Shown here: piece after piece, positions 50,063-60,198 of the stretch
Layout: every line of letters begins with the position of its first letter
Position numbering within the stretch: position 1 is the stretch's first letter
NCBI GenBank assembly: GCA_905221615.1
Contig: CAJNDT010000143.1
Location: 62,001 to 126,000 of the forward strand
Reading direction: 5' to 3'
From: Symbiodinium sp. CCMP2592
Taxonomy: Eukaryota > Sar > Dinophyceae > Suessiales > Symbiodiniaceae
Length of the DNA stretch: 64,000 bases
Notes under the pieces: model-generated
What the model saw: the letters and a program-made list of their open reading frames with translations, nothing else
Database searches by the model: none
What the model was told of the DNA's origin: nothing
Position numbers and translations under genes: made by a program

Positions 50063-50613
50063 ATGCATTTTTTTTTTCAATTTAACCGTGCGATTGACAT
50101 TGAGCAAGACAACAGCCCCAAGCTGGACTCCCTCTTGGCGGACACGATTGACCCACTCGCCTTGATTACAGGCGACATTACGAGGGTGGAGCTCTTCTTG
50201 AAGAAGATGAAGGAGACAAGATCTGTCCGCGTCTCGCGCTTTCGCCAGCAGCTGCCTTTGTCATAAGCTCCGCCAGATGCCTGGAAGCTCGCTGGCGGAG
50301 GCGCTACAAGGACTGCGTGAGTGCGCGTGCCAGCCGTGGCAGCTGCCAGACTTAAGAGTTGCAGGCCCTCGTGGCTACTCGCAACATGACAGAATTTCAT
50401 CCACACATTTTCGAACCAAGGACAAGTATGACCGCAAGATGCACCGTCAAACAATTGAAAGAAGCTGTCAAGTTCACCTTTGGCAACAATCCCGCCAACC
50501 AAGTTCTATGCTTTGACGGGACTGACAAGCTTCTGGAGCAATTGGACGGTAAAAGTGTTCGTGTTAATCACAACACCCACGCTGGGTCAGTCATCAAGGT
50601 TTCACAAGCGTGA
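50063..50613 (+). CDS. hypothetical coding island, faint ubiquitin-like segment
   Basis: Two consecutive frames. 50063-50266 reads NRAIDIEQDNSPKLDSLLAD then TIDPLALITGDITRVELFL. 50359-50613 reads TARCTVKQLKEAVKFTFGN, then QVLCFDGTDKLLEQLDGKSV, ending SVIKVSQA. TVKQLKEAV followed by a hydrophobic CFDG turn resembles beta-grasp (ubiquitin-like) proteins, but this is weak. Composition is non-repetitive, unlike the flanks. An intron or a frameshift would be needed between them. Confidence 0.3.
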
Positions 50614-50619
50614 TGACAG

Positions 50620-51178
50620 AAGCGCTCACCTCCTCCACTGCCGACATTGTCAGCATCATCTTCATAATACCTAAAAACCATAAAGAAAATGATGTAGTAT
50701 GCTTGTTTCCCTTTTGGTTGTCGGCTCTTCACTTCCGGTCTAAGTTCAGAACGCACAGACTGCCACTGAGTGAGAGAAGTTTGGAACGTCTGGAAACATT
50801 TGAAGCCTTCCGAACCCTCGTGCCCTCCAGCCCTCCTGCTGCGGTGTCCAAGCGAGGTTGTTTGCTGCACCACCTTAGAACCCTAAACCATACCCTAAAC
50901 CCCTAAACCCTGAACCCAACACCCTAAATCTACAGATTTCTTATAGACTCGACCCCTTTAGGGATCCCTTATAGAACCCTATAACACTAAACATATGGAA
51001 CTCTTAAAGCCCTGGACCCTAATCCCTAAACCCGGAAGACCTTCCCTAGGATCCCAAGGACCGAAGAATAAGGTACTTGGGTTCAGGGTTTGAGGTTCAG
51101 GGTTCGGGGGTTTAGGGTTTAGGATATGGTTTTGCAGGCTGGTATAGCTATGTGGCAGAATTTATGATCATTACCATG
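50620..51178. other. mixed stretch, nothing firm
   Basis: Plus frame 50610-50906 and its antisense 50568-50873 are both open; no motif. CCCTAAA filler from 50878. Confidence 0.3.
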
Positions 51179-51273
51179 CGGAGCCTTAATAATTACCTAT
51201 ACTATTGTGGGGCTTCTTTATCATAACTATAGTAGCATGAGTCCCAAAACCCTATTCTAGTTATTAAGGCCCC
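51179..51273. mobile_element. M13 element
   Basis: GGAGCCTTAATAATTACC to CTAGTTATTAAGGCCCC. Confidence 0.7.
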
Positions 51274-51458
51274 TGTAAAAGATCATTAGGTACTTGGACC
51301 CCAAAGGTCCCGAGGGCCCTGAGCTTTATCTGTGGGTTTAAGGCTTTTGGTTTCAGTGTTTTAGGGTTTCGGGTTTAGGGCATCCCATAGTTAAGAAATA
51401 GAAACCCTACAATCCCTGAGCCTCAAACCCCAAACCCTATACCTTAGACCCTATGTAC

Positions 51459-51567
51459 CCCCAAGGGTCCAAAGGACCCAATAATCAGGTACTTGGGTTT
51501 AGGATAGTAGTTATGTAGGTTAATATCTGGGAGAGTATATGATTATTGGGCACTTGGACTCTTAGGG
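51459..51567. mobile_element. M11 inverted-repeat element
   Basis: CCCCAAGGGTCCAAAGGACCC to CACTTGGACTCTTAGGG. Confidence 0.85.
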
Positions 51568-51571
51568 TAAG

Positions 51572-51650
51572 CTCTAAACCCTAAACCCTACACCCCTAAA
51601 CCCTAAACCCCTAAACCCCTAAACCCTAAACCCCTAAACCTTAAGCTCTA
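51572..51650 (-). repeat. CCCTAAA array
   Basis: Tandem heptamers and octamers. Confidence 0.75.
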
Positions 51651-51816
51651 AACCTTGAAAGACTAAACACCTATTTGCATACCTTAAAATCATCCCAGGG
51701 AACTTCGCTGCTGCGCCGGCGCTCGAAGGATTCTCAGGAAGGGCGCTGGGCCACAGGCTCCGAAACCTCAGGGCCGTCGGGGTTCCTGGGGTTCAGTTGG
51801 AACATGGCTTCAGGGA

Positions 51817-51866
51817 GAAAAGGACCCCAAAATAAGGTACCCCGGCCCTAACTTCGGAAACTCCTA
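51817..51866. mobile_element. M4 right half, truncated
   Basis: GACCCCAAAATAAGGTACCCC to TTCGGAAACTCC; an M9-like GTTGGAACATGGC lies just upstream. Confidence 0.5.
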
Positions 51867-51918
51867 CCTTATAGCATCCCTTAACGGATCCTTTTTAAAG
51901 GGAGCATTAAAGTAAAAG

Positions 51919-52012
51919 CCAGAAAGTTGGAACATGGATTCAGGAGGAATAGTGCTAGGATCCCTTATACACTACATACGGGCATGAGCATAATGATGTT
52001 CCAACTTTCTGG
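51919..52012. mobile_element. M9 inverted-repeat element
   Basis: CCAGAAAGTTGGAACATGG to GTTCCAACTTTCTGG. Confidence 0.85.
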
Positions 52013-52323
52013 CTTCTACTGTAAGGGATCCGGAAAGGGGTGCGTAAGAGAACCGTAGATTTAGGGTTTAGGGTTTGGGGTTCAGGGTTTAGGCTTTAGG
52101 GCTTGCAGGGTGTAGGGTTTCGGGTTTAAGTTTTCGGGTGGGCTGACAGATCTTGGGAGCAAATGTGGGGGCCCTGCATAACTACTAGTAGTGGTGGTAG
52201 ACCCCAACTGTAGAAACTGTAGTAATCCTAATGCCCGAGCCCTGAGCTCAAAGCAAGCCGACAAATCTTATCAGCATTCCTGCAACGCGAACCCTCAACG
52301 TTTATAGAGATACCGAAGTTTTA

Positions 52324-52383
52324 GCCCTAAACCCTAAACCCTAAACCCTAAACCCTAGACCCTAAACCCTAAACCCTAAACCG
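52324..52383 (-). repeat. CCCTAAA array
   Basis: Eight nearly perfect heptamers. Confidence 0.85.
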
Positions 52384-52401
52384 TCGGCTCTTGCGCCTCA
52401 G

Positions 52402-52496
52402 GTGCCGCGCGTCTGACCGTGAGCGCCTGTGCTGCCTCAGCTTCGATGCTGTGGCAAACAGGCCACTTGGACGACTTCTTCGAACACCACTTCATT
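52402..52496 (+). CDS. possible exon
   Basis: CCTCAG acceptor, one base, CRASDRERLCCLSFDAVAN then RPLGRLLRTPLH before TAG. The RPLG end recalls A-type coiled-coil exons. Confidence 0.25.
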
Positions 52497-52619
52497 AGCA
52501 TGCTTTAGGGCTTGTATAGTTTAGGGATTAGGGATTTAGGGATTAGCATGCTTTAGGGCTTGCACGGTTTGGGGTTTAGGGTTCTAGGGTTCGGGGTAAG
52601 GATGCTTGTACGGTTTCAT

Positions 52620-53400
52620 GTAGGAACCTGTCCTTTAAGTTTGCCTACCAGAATGCTTCCCCTGGAAAAGAAATCTGCCAAGCCCTTGGCTGCGCGCAGA
52701 AGCAAGTGCTAGCAGAGGGGATGTAACCGGCAAGGTAAAAACCGTCTCCTCCGCGCTTCGCTTCCTAACAAAACTAAAATGTAAAAGGGGGTGAGGTAAG
52801 AACTGAAAGTCCAACCACAAACTATGACGGTGCAGCTCATCACGTTCGTGACACAACTCCGCGCCGCGTCAGCATCACAAGCCTCGACCGCCTGGGCCCC
52901 ACATCCGTTTGTAGAGCAGGCCATCTTCGCTCAAAGCAAGACCGTCAATGCTGCCAAACCATTTAACTACCGTGCCATTGACCTGCCGCTTGGTGGCCGG
53001 TCTTGACCACCACTCCGCGAGATTCATCATGGTTGCGTGTAAGTCGCCTGGTGCTTGCAAGTTGACCTCAATCAACGACTGCAGTTCAGCATTGCGCAGG
53101 GTCATTGGCGAAGCAGAGGTTGCTGCATGCCGGGCACCCCTGTCGTTAATCAGCAGACCGTCAAGAGGTCCCCAAACACCCGCGACTCGGTGCAAAGACT
53201 GCCCATACCATGTGAATGCAAGAACAGCTCTCTGCCACATCCACAGCCAGTGCAACCACCACCCATCATGTTACCAATGCCATGCACGGAATGGAAACTG
53301 AAATGGCTTTCAACTGCACCAACCGCGCCCCAGGACTGCACTCTCATCGCAGCCATGGCACTATCTCCATAGTCAGCAGAATCCTAAACCCTGAACCTTA
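52620..53400. other. non-repetitive region, open on both strands
   Basis: Plus frames (52824-53006, 52948-53301) and minus frames (52875-53255, 53150-53356) overlap. On the minus strand NGTVVKWFGSIDG slightly resembles a cold-shock strand, but the expected GFGFI-like continuation is missing. Coding strand undecided. Confidence 0.25.
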
Positions 53401-53493
53401 AACTTTTTTGGGGCATGTGCTGCATGACATGTATTCACAATGTACTCCAGTTTTGGCGATCATGCCCTGCTGAAGGTTGCACTGCATTGTGCA

Positions 53494-53578
53494 TACCCAA
53501 CCCCCCCAAAGTAGGTAGAATAATGGCCAAATACCTATAACAGGCCATTATTCTACATGCATCGGGGGTCCAGGTACT
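53494..53578. mobile_element. M14 element
   Basis: AAAGTAGGTAGAATAATGGCC to GGCCATTATTCTAC. Confidence 0.7.
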
Positions 53579-53720
53579 ATAGGGCCCGCAAGAATTGCCT
53601 ATACTTTTCTGGGGGGCGCCGTACTATAATCACAGTATAGTAGGCCCCCAAACGCTCTTCTAATAGACCCTTTCAAGGATCCCTTGAAAGGGAACCCCAT
53701 TCCAACTATTGGGGCCCCTA
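53579..53720. mobile_element. M13 element
   Basis: TAGGGCCCGCAAGAATTGCC to AACTATTGGGGCCCCTA, with an internal CCTTGAAAGGG motif. Confidence 0.65.
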
Positions 53721-53722
53721 TC

Positions 53723-54016
53723 TTAGAAGCTGCCCCGACCCTGTAATAGTGGTACAATAGGAATATAGGGTTCCTTTAAAGGGATCTATAAGGGGTACCT
53801 TTAAGGGTTCCTTTAAGGGATCTGTAGGGTTTTAGGGTTTAGGGTCTAGGTTGATGATATAAATCCTGCATTACCCATAATAAGGAATATACCATAATTC
53901 CCATAGTTTAGGGTCCTTAAGGTAATGCAGGATTTTTATCATCAACAATAGGAATATAATCGGGCCCTACTATATAATCCTTATAGTCACTATTACAGGG
54001 TGGGGGCAGCTTCTAA
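53723..54016. mobile_element. M21 element hosting a composite insertion
   Basis: TTAGAAGCTGCCCCGACCC at the left and GGGTGGGGGCAGCTTCTAA at the right. The interior is occupied by 53768-53946. Confidence 0.75.
53768..53946. mobile_element. composite element ending in M6, 12-bp flanking repeat
   Basis: GGGTTCCTTTAAAGGGATC block, a short TTTAGGG run, then M6 (53849-53947). AATAGGAATATA flanks both sides (53756-53767, 53947-53958). A similar composite lies at 22045-22206. Confidence 0.75.
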
Positions 54017-54019
54017 CGC

Positions 54020-54520
54020 CTATATTACCAAGATTACACCTTTGGTCATGCCCGACACAGCGGCCTAGGGTTTAGGGTTTAGGGGTTTAGGGTTTGGGTT
54101 TCGCAAAACCAACTTCAATGAGTTGTTCAGACTGCCCCGATGGTTAAAAAGCGCAAGGCGTGTTCCAAAAGAGACGATCGCAACGCAGGTGTTCGTAACT
54201 TGGACCCGTGGGAGTCAACTACTGGACCTGTCATCATTGTCCTGCACCCGGTGGCAGCATGTGATAGCCCATGTGCAGACAGCCATCCAACCTAACAGAA
54301 CAATCACCTGTAGCCCACTCGTGCACCAAGCCTTGTTGATGCAAATGCCAAGCCGGATCATCGTAAGACGGATTTTCAAACGCAGCATCGCTCCAGGCGT
54401 GCCTTCGTTTCACAATGGACCAGCAACGATAGTAAGGCACTGGGCACATCAAAGTTCCTCGAAAGAGTCCATTTGGACCCTACATACGTGCGTGAAGACA
54501 GACAGAACAGAACAGAACAG
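54020..54520. other. mixed stretch with weak coding potential
   Basis: Plus frame 54123-54590 ends in a microsatellite; an alternative frame gives MVKKRKACSKRDDRNAGVR. No motif recognised. Confidence 0.25.
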
Positions 54521-54522
54521 AC

Positions 54523-54592
54523 ATGTATACATGTATGTATGCATGTATGTATGTATGCATGTATGTGCGTATGTGTGTGCATGTGTGTAATT
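54523..54592. repeat. ATGT/GTAT microsatellite
   Basis: Tetramer ATGT/ATGC units. Confidence 0.9.
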
Positions 54593-54756
54593 AGTAATTA
54601 TGCGTGAAAGCCTTCAAGCCCTACACCCCCTAGCCCACAAATTCCCGTGCAAGCCCCCAGGCCCCGTGAACGGCGCCGCCAGAAGGCAGGCACCTGAAAC
54701 CCTTTCCCGGCGGATGAATGAAGCTGCCGAGGCTTCCTGTTTAGGGCGCATCGTTC

Positions 54757-54864
54757 CCCTAAGGGTCCATGTACCCATACAGCATATACATTGGGCCCAA
54801 TGTACCTATATAGGGAGTACTTTAAGGCCAATGTATATACTATATGAGTACATGGACCCTTAGG
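54757..54864. mobile_element. M3b inverted-repeat element
   Basis: CCCTAAGGGTCCATGTACCC to GAGTACATGGACCCTTAGGG. Confidence 0.9.
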
Positions 54865-55270
54865 GTTCGCGGTTCCTTGAAGGGTTCCTATAACCCTAAA
54901 CCCTGAGGGTTCAGGATTTATTACTCATGGGTGTTTGGGGCTTTAGGGTTTAGAGGTGCAGGGTTCAAGGTTTAGAGTTTCGAGTTTAGGGGGTTTAGGG
55001 TGTACCAGCCGGTGTTTGGGCCTTCAGTTCAGCGGATCGTTACTTGCTACTACGCCGATGTTCGAGAGCTTGGTAGTGCGTGGGTAAGTGTGGGCGGAAC
55101 CCTAAACCCTAACCCCAAACCCTGAACCCTAAAACCCTAAACCCTAAAACCCTAAACCCTAAAGGCGGAACCCTTCACAGAGCTTCGAGTTCAGGGCTCG
55201 GGGGCTTCCGAGCCGAGGCTTTCTGGGTTTTAGCCTTTACGGGTCTTGGGCTTCGGAGGATTTATGTAGG
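54865..55270. repeat. TTTAGGG then CCCTAAA filler
   Basis: Heptamers in G orientation to about 55010 and in C orientation at 55098-55165; no gene seen. Confidence 0.55.
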
Positions 55271-55274
55271 GTTA

Positions 55275-55414
55275 AAGGATCATGCGGTTGGTGGTTTAAA
55301 TCCTGCATTACCTTATGGCCCCTAGACTATGGGAATTCTGGTATATTCCTTATTGTGGCATCAACCGTGGGACTTAGTAGCTAAGGTTATTTTCGGGTTA
55401 TCTCTATACTTATA
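55275..55414. mobile_element. M1 element, left half, with M6 inside
   Basis: AAGGATCATG and GGGACTTAGTAGC are parted by M6 (55286-55366). The half ends ...CTATACTTATA exactly where the 7.5-kb insertion starts; the other half resumes at 62890. Confidence 0.8.
55286..55366. mobile_element. M6 element nested in M1
   Basis: GGTTGGTGGTTTAAATCCTGC to TATTGTGGCATCAACC; right inner arm shortened. Confidence 0.75.
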
Positions 55415-55487
55415 CATGCCCTGCCCGATTCGACCCGATCGATACCGATCCACCCGACCCGATTCCCGGCAATCTGTTGCGATTTAC

Positions 55488-55548
55488 CGATCCGGAATTG
55501 AACCTAGCACCGTGTGGGTCTGAGCGTAAGGGCTTAACCGTCAGTCCA
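55488..55548 (-). promoter_or_regulatory. tRNA-like pol III box region, left end
   Basis: On the minus strand TAGGTTCAATTCC matches the B box of tRNA genes (GGTTCRANTCC). About 30-40 bases upstream is GACGGTTAAGCCCTTACG, a poor A box. It faces the element end. More like a tRNA-derived repeat than a tRNA. Confidence 0.4.
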
Positions 55549-56060
55549 GAAGCAGCGATGGGAGTGGAGGGAGGGGACGGCAGGCCAGGGAGGCAAAAAC
55601 GAGTTGGCTGCTACCAACTCGATTCAGGCGGCGGGAGGCAAAAGCAGTTAGTGGCTGCCACAAACTCGATTTGGGTTTCTGGGCAGGCGGGCAGGCGGGG
55701 CGGGGCGAGGGCAGGGCAGGGCAGGGCGGGCAGGGCAGGGCAGGGCAGGGCAGGGCAGGGCAGGGCAGGGCAGGGCAGGGATAGGGCAGGGCAGGGCAGG
55801 GCAGGGCAGGAGGGCAGGGCAGGGCAGGGAAGGGCAGAGCGGGAGGCAAAATCGAATTTGTGGATGCCGCTCGATTTGGGTTTTTGGGCAGGGCAGGGCA
55901 GGCAAAATCGAGTCACTGGCAGGCAGGCAGCAGGGCAGGGCAGGGCACAGGGCGGGGTAGGGCAGGGGCAGGGCAGGCAGGGGCAGGGGCAGGGGCAGGG
56001 CAGGAGGGCAGGTGGCTGCCACTAATTTTGGTTTTGGTGGGCAGGGCAGGGTGGTGCCAG
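55541..56060. repeat. left arm: GGGCA pentamer arrays with AGTGGCTGCC palindromes
   Basis: GGGCA arrays from about 55720, including near 55738-55830 and 55930-56010. Three palindromic motifs near 55602, 55649 and 56011 (GTTAGTGGCTGCCAC type), each followed by CTCGATT or similar. Open frames here on both strands are array artefacts. Confidence 0.85.
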
Positions 56061-56262
56061 CGGTTTTTCTTGTGCTCTTGGCGGTTATTGGTCATTTCAA
56101 TATTTCGATTCCGGTTGGGAAAGGGTTGAAATGACACTGCCGGAGATTGAGCCCGCGACCCTGCCTTATACGCCCCCTGTTGAACGGCCGCCCCCCACCT
56201 TCGTCTAGTCGCCCATAGCTCAGCGGGCAGGCGGGTTTACTCAAGTGCAGTAACTGATATAG

Positions 56263-56337
56263 ATTGCATTTACTGATCACGAAGCTACAGTTAATTGCAT
56301 TTACTCAGTGCAGTTTCTCCATGCATTGCATTTACTG
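56263..56337 (-). repeat. 75-bp three-motif element upstream of block A, flipped relative to block B
   Basis: Three ATTGCATTTACT motifs separated by two 19-bp spacers. Its reverse complement aligns base for base in length with 60688-60762 (13+19+12+19+12), including ATTAACTGTAG versus ATTAACCGTAG. Confidence 0.75.
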
Positions 56338-56356
56338 TGCATCATGTTGCGGGCAG

Positions 56357-57261
56357 GTCGTTTCGGAGCTCAAGAGATCTCCGAAACTCCGCGACGGCAT
56401 GGTCGTGGAGGACGAGGCTGAGGCCGATGCCGAGGGGGCATTGGTCTTCCTGGCCAAGGAGAAGCAAAGCCTGGACCATCTCCTGGCGAAGCTCCAAATT
56501 TTTGAGGTGATGGCCAAGAAATCCGTGGCGGTGGCCAAGTTAAAAAGAAGGTCCGACGCCGTAGCGGCTAAGGCACGCTACGAGCTTGCGAGAATGAAAC
56601 AGGCCCATTTAGCCTCCCTGCTGCTGCTGTGGCATTCTGGTCGACTGTCTGACATCAAGAACCTCGTCCTGAATTGGGACCTGCGAAAAGAGAAGACAGC
56701 TCGCGGCCTTCAATGGGTCATGGACCCAGTGGAGTTTAAAACGAAGTGGCGTGCTGTGGACGCAGATGTCCGCGAGGCGCGCTTTTTGCATTGCATAGTC
56801 CACATTCAATCTGCCGCATTAACTGCATTTACTGTCAGGACCCAGGCAAAATCCTTCACAAGAAGGTGGCGGAGGCTCTCTCTGAGTTTCTGCGTAGGCA
56901 CCGGCCAATTCTGGTTAAGAGCCTCGGCCAAAGAGCCAGGCATAATGTCACCTTTCGAGATGAGATTCACGGCGAGGGCGCCAGTGTCTGCCAAACGCTC
57001 TTTCCCGGCTATTGGCCGCAAAATCAGGCACATACGTTTGTGCAGCACACCTTTAAGAAAGTGCTGGGGTGTTCAGAGAGGGTGGTCCGTAAGGCCTTGT
57101 CTCAGGCCATGACTCCCGACCTGCTTCGTGAGCATGGGGTGCACGAGGCTGCTGTATACCAGCAGCTGCACCATTCAAGGGCGGTCCATGATCAAAATTA
57201 CGTCCGTGGACTGCGAAACTCCCTCAATGCGCTGCAGGCTACTCTTTTCCGCTGGCAGTAG
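56357..57261 (+). CDS. block A gene: coiled-coil plus unknown C-terminal domain, one intron
   Basis: Exon 56357-56776 starts at GCGGGCAG|GTC: VVSELKRSPKLRDGMVVED, a helical K/A/E-rich stretch, ARMKQAHLASLLLLWHSGR, NLVLNWDLRKEKTARGL and DPVEFKTKWRAVDADVRE. Exon 56839-57261 reads DPGKILHKKVAEALSEFL, ...HNVTFRDEIHGEGASV, ...HTFKKVLGCSERVVRK and ends RNSLNALQATLFRWQ before TAG. Both frames join in phase with either a GC-AG intron (56777) or a GT-AG intron (56798). Block B uses GT at the position equal to 56777, favouring that site. Function unknown. No start codon belongs to it, so it looks like a 5'-truncated copy of the gene at 59.3-61.3 kb, but it alone keeps the last exon. Confidence 0.5.
56777..56838 (+). 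other. 62-nt intron of block A with TGCATTTACTG near its acceptor
   Basis: GAG|GCGCGC...AACTGCATTTACTGTCAG|GAC. The 13-mer complement lies just before the acceptor; TTTAC within it fits a yUnAy branch consensus (inference). Confidence 0.5.
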
Positions 57262-57398
57262 CCCTGTGCAGCAAGAGCGCTATGAATCCTTCCGGCTGGT
57301 CAAATGCTCGTGTCAAAATTCTGCACCACTTTCATTGCATGCATTTGCTTGTACCATTGCGCTTGATGCCCGTTTCATTGCATTTACTGCTTGCATCA

Positions 57399-58172
57399 TT
57401 GCATTTACCCATCCATGTTTGCCCCCAACTCAGGTGAGAAAACATCTTCCAGATCTTCCCGGTCAACATCTTCTGGCTTCTTGGTGGCTGTGGCTCGGCT
57501 GCATGTGGCGGTGCCTTTGGGTTTCTTTTGCACCCTTCTGTCCTCAACTCCGGTGAGAAGAGATCGTGGACCTCTTGCTGCTGGCTTCTCTCTGGTTCCT
57601 TGGCGGCATTTATATAAGTCTTCATTCTGAGCTTTTTGTGTCAATCAAGCTGTTTTTGTAGCCCTTTGATTGCATTTACTGCTTTCATCATTGCATTTAC
57701 TGCTTGCATCATTGCATTTACCCATCCATGTTTGCCCCCAACTCAGGTGAGAAAACATCTTCCAGATCTTCCCGGTCAACATCTTCTGGCTTCTTGGTGG
57801 CTGTGGCTCGGCTGCATGTGGCGGTGCCTTTGGGTTTCTTTTGCACCCTTCTGTCCTCAACTCAGGTGAGAAGAGATCGTGGACCTCTTGCTGCTGGCTT
57901 CTCTCTGGTTCCTTGGCGGCATTTAAGTCTTCATTCTGAGCTTTTTGTGTCAATCAAGCTGTTTTTGTAGCCCTTTGATTGCATTTACTGCTTTCATCAT
58001 TGCATTTATTGCTTGCATCATTGCATTTACCCATCCGGGTTTGCCCCCAACGCAGGTGAGAAAACAGCTTCCAGATCTTCCCGGTCAACATCTTCTGGCT
58101 GCATGCGGTGGTGGTCTTGGGTTTCTTTTGCACCCTTCTGTCCCCAACTCAGGTGAGAAGAGATCCTCCAAA
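57399..58172. repeat. three tandem copies of a 309-313-bp unit
   Basis: Copies begin near 57406, 57719 and 58028 with CATTTACCCATCC, then GCCCCCAACTCAGGTGAGAA. The first has TATA extra (313 versus 309 bp); the third is shortened. Each contains several CTCAGGTGAG-like donor motifs and two or three TGCATTTACTG motifs at 21-bp spacing. Frames across it repeat with the unit and are not credible genes. Confidence 0.85.
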
Positions 58173-58189
58173 CTTGGATCCTCGACTGC

Positions 58190-58300
58190 TTTTACTACAA
58201 GGGAGCATCGCCTCCAAACTTGGACCCTCGACTGCATTTACTGCACTGGAGCATCGCCTCCGAACTTGAACCCCCAACTGCATTTACTGCCTTGGCGAGC
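58190..58300. repeat. short tandem units around CTGCATTTACTGC
   Basis: GGAGCATCGCCTCC...CTTGGACCCTCGACTGCATTTACTG repeated about three times, related to the 45-bp units at 61792. Confidence 0.75.
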
Positions 58301-58379
58301 AGAGCGCTTGCAAGTTGAAGGGCGGCATGATAATTGCGTTTACTGATCTAAAACAAAATGCAAAAGTCAACAACAAGAG

Positions 58380-58725
58380 CACCAGTAAATGCAGTTGAAG
58401 TTTGATTACTGCAATCGCAGAAAGGGGGGGCAGTAAATGCAGCCCTGGCAGAGAGAACAAAAGTATTTCAGGGTGGTTTGTTTGCATTTACTGAAATACA
58501 TTGCATTTACTGCCGCCGGCGCGCAGCGCCGGCGCCTACGAAAAAAAAGCTGTTCCCAGTAAATGCAATCAGGGAAAAGCTGCTGACGAGAAGGAGATTT
58601 TTGGGTCAATGCAATTTGCAAGAACCTCTTTCCAAGGCAGTAAATGCAAAGTCTGACCTGCATAGGTGGAAAACAGTAAATGCAATGCCAGCATCGACCA
58701 AATAAGGGATGATAAATGCAGTGCA
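58380..58725. repeat. cluster of CAGTAAATGCA motifs, orientation switch
   Basis: From about 58383 the 13-mer is mainly in CAGTAAATGCA orientation, with two TGCATTTACTG copies at 58482-58513. The latter and 58556 form a hairpin around GCCGGCGCGCAGCGCCGGC. Confidence 0.8.
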
Positions 58726-58759
58726 AGGCACGAAGCACTTCTTGAGAGACGAGCCCTTA

Positions 58760-58920
58760 ACCCAGGGTGTTGGGTGAGCAGTGGTTTAGACCCCGTATTC
58801 ATTTACACAGGTATTAGGACACCTGGGGCTAGAGCACCTAATTGCCAGAGGGGTTTGGCCGCTTACTCAATAGTCGAGGGGGCTCTTATCTCCGAAGCTG
58901 CTCACCCAATACCCTGGGTC
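58760..58920. mobile_element. inverted-repeat element inside the 7.5-kb element
   Basis: ACCCAGGGTGTTGGGTGAGCAG and CTGCTCACCCAATACCCTGGGT, roughly 160 bp. Different from families M1-M21. Confidence 0.8.
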
Positions 58921-58947
58921 TAGGGCGTAGGCATGGTCTAGAACCCA

Positions 58948-59120
58948 AATAGCAGTAAATGCAATGGAAAACAGCAGTAAATGCAAACAACTGCAAAAGC
59001 TGAAAACAGTAAATGCAATTTCTCTTCGCAGCGAAGCAATAGCACCGACAGTAAATGCAATGGCACAGGCAGTAAGTGCAAGTCTACACAGGGCAAATGC
59101 AAATCTAGAGGCAGTAAATC
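58948..59120. repeat. cluster of seven CAGTAAATGCAAT-type motifs
   Basis: Motifs near 58953, 58975, 59007, 59049, 59069, 59091 and 59111, the last three degenerate. Irregular spacing; ends just upstream of the OTU exon. Confidence 0.8.
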
Positions 59121-59301
59121 AACCTTGACAAGGTTTGGAAAATGGACATCTTCAGATCTCCGAGGATGCTCTGGTGGTGACTCGTCAGCAAGATTCGGGT
59201 GAATTCATGCAGTCCATTTGTACTTACCCAGCATGTCTACAGGAAGGCTCAAGCAATCAGCACTGAAGGCACGCCTAGTAACCTAGTATCCTCATTGCAA
59301 C

Positions 59302-59649
59302 ATGGCCGCAGAGTGGCTCCACTTGAAGGCTGACGAGGTGGTCAAGATCAAGGTCAAGGGCGACGGCAATTGCATGCTGCGGGCATGCTATCGCTGGAGC
59401 TCAGACCCAGAAGGCAAAATTCGCAGAGATCAAACAGGCCTGCCAGTCCTGAAAGCCGACTTCCGGGCCGAGGAAGACGGCCACCGGCTTCTCCGGAAGC
59501 AGGTGGTCGAGTACGTGGAGGCTCGCCCACGCCTGATGGAAGAGATCCTCGAGCTGGAGGGCGACGACTGGCTGGAGAAGCAGAAGCAGAACAAGACGTT
59601 CTCGGACACCCATGTACTGCGGATCCTGACGGAGGAGGGGCTACAGTAA
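59302..59649 (+). CDS. OTU-type cysteine protease, N-terminal exon
   Basis: ATG then MAAEWLHLKADEVVKIKVKG and DGNCMLRACYRW. D-G-N-C is the catalytic cysteine motif of OTU deubiquitinases (Cys24 here). The helix HRLLRKQVVEYVEARPR matches the segment after the cysteine in OTU folds. The exon reaches TEEGLQ and then TAA in CAGTAACTGCAAT, a variant of the 13-mer. OTU enzymes cleave ubiquitin chains (family knowledge); the substrate here is unknown. ATG follows ATTGCAAC; no better start seen. Confidence 0.7.
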   Translation: MAAEWLHLKADEVVKIKVKGDGNCMLRACYRWSSDPEGKIRRDQTGLPVLKADFRAEEDGHRLLRKQVVEYVEARPRLMEEILELEGDDWLEKQKQNKTFSDTHVLRILTEEGLQ

Positions 59650-59733
59650 CTGCAATAGGGATGGCTTAATGACTAGGGATATGTGCAATAAATAAGGTTT
59701 ACTTTTGTTTTTTAATGTTCTGCTTTAGTGGAG
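59650..59733 (+). other. unusual 84-nt intron candidate in the OTU gene
   Basis: A GT-AG choice (GTAACT...CTTTAG) shifts the frame. Removing 84 nt between CAG and the next AG|GTA keeps it: LQ then VLGRPIIALC. That intron would start TA and end AG, with a small AG repeat at both edges. Alternatively the gene has a frameshift. Confidence 0.35.
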
Positions 59734-60198
59734 GTATTGGGTCGGCCAATCATCGCCTTGTGCCGAAACATGCTGAACGGCTTCGTCTACGACGAGCAAC
59801 ACTACCCCAGGGACAAGGAGATGCAGAAGCAGGATCCCATCTACCTCTACTACGATGGGTCCATCCACTATGACCTCGTTGATGAAGAGTGGCTAAAGGC
59901 TTTGCTTGTATCCAAAGGGCTGTCCGCAGATGACTCAGACCAGGGCTTCGTCAAAGATGGTCTCTTCGTGATCCCCGCAGAAGCGAAGAAAGAAGAGGGC
60001 GGCAAGAAACGCAAGCAACCCCCTCGCTTGAAAAGCAAAAAGACCATCAAGCCTGATGGCCTGGTGGCGGCCGACGGTGACGAAGCCCATGGCGATGAGC
60101 CCAAGTACGTCGACCCCCGCACTCTCTTGGCGGGAAATCTAACCAGCCGGCGCTACCGCAGCTCCGGTGAACACCTGAAAGAGGAAACGTCGATAGCA
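59734..60198 (+). CDS. OTU-type cysteine protease, catalytic-histidine exon
   Basis: VLGRPIIALCRNMLNGFVYD, then DPIYLYYDGSIHYDLVDEEW: the P-I-x-L-Y-Y-x-G-x-H-Y-D block is the OTU histidine segment. A basic tail KKEEGGKKRKQPPRLKSK and PKYVDPRTLLAGNL follow. The frame is open from 59728. It ends at ATA GCA before GTAAATGCAG, giving an in-phase GT-AG intron to 60293. Confidence 0.7.

Noticed and set aside
52875..53255. Cold-shock domain on the minus strand (GTVVKWFG)
   Set aside because: The RNA-binding continuation of the family is absent and the plus strand is equally open.
55477..56137. Several 100-180 codon frames rich in GQGRA or ALPCP
   Set aside because: GGGCA pentamer arrays read open in several frames on both strands.
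57128..58346. Several frames of 70-142 codons
   Set aside because: They repeat with the 309-bp unit and cross splice-like motifs.
56263..59120. CRISPR-like array of short repeats
   Set aside because: Spacing is irregular, both orientations occur, the setting is eukaryotic and there are no cas genes.
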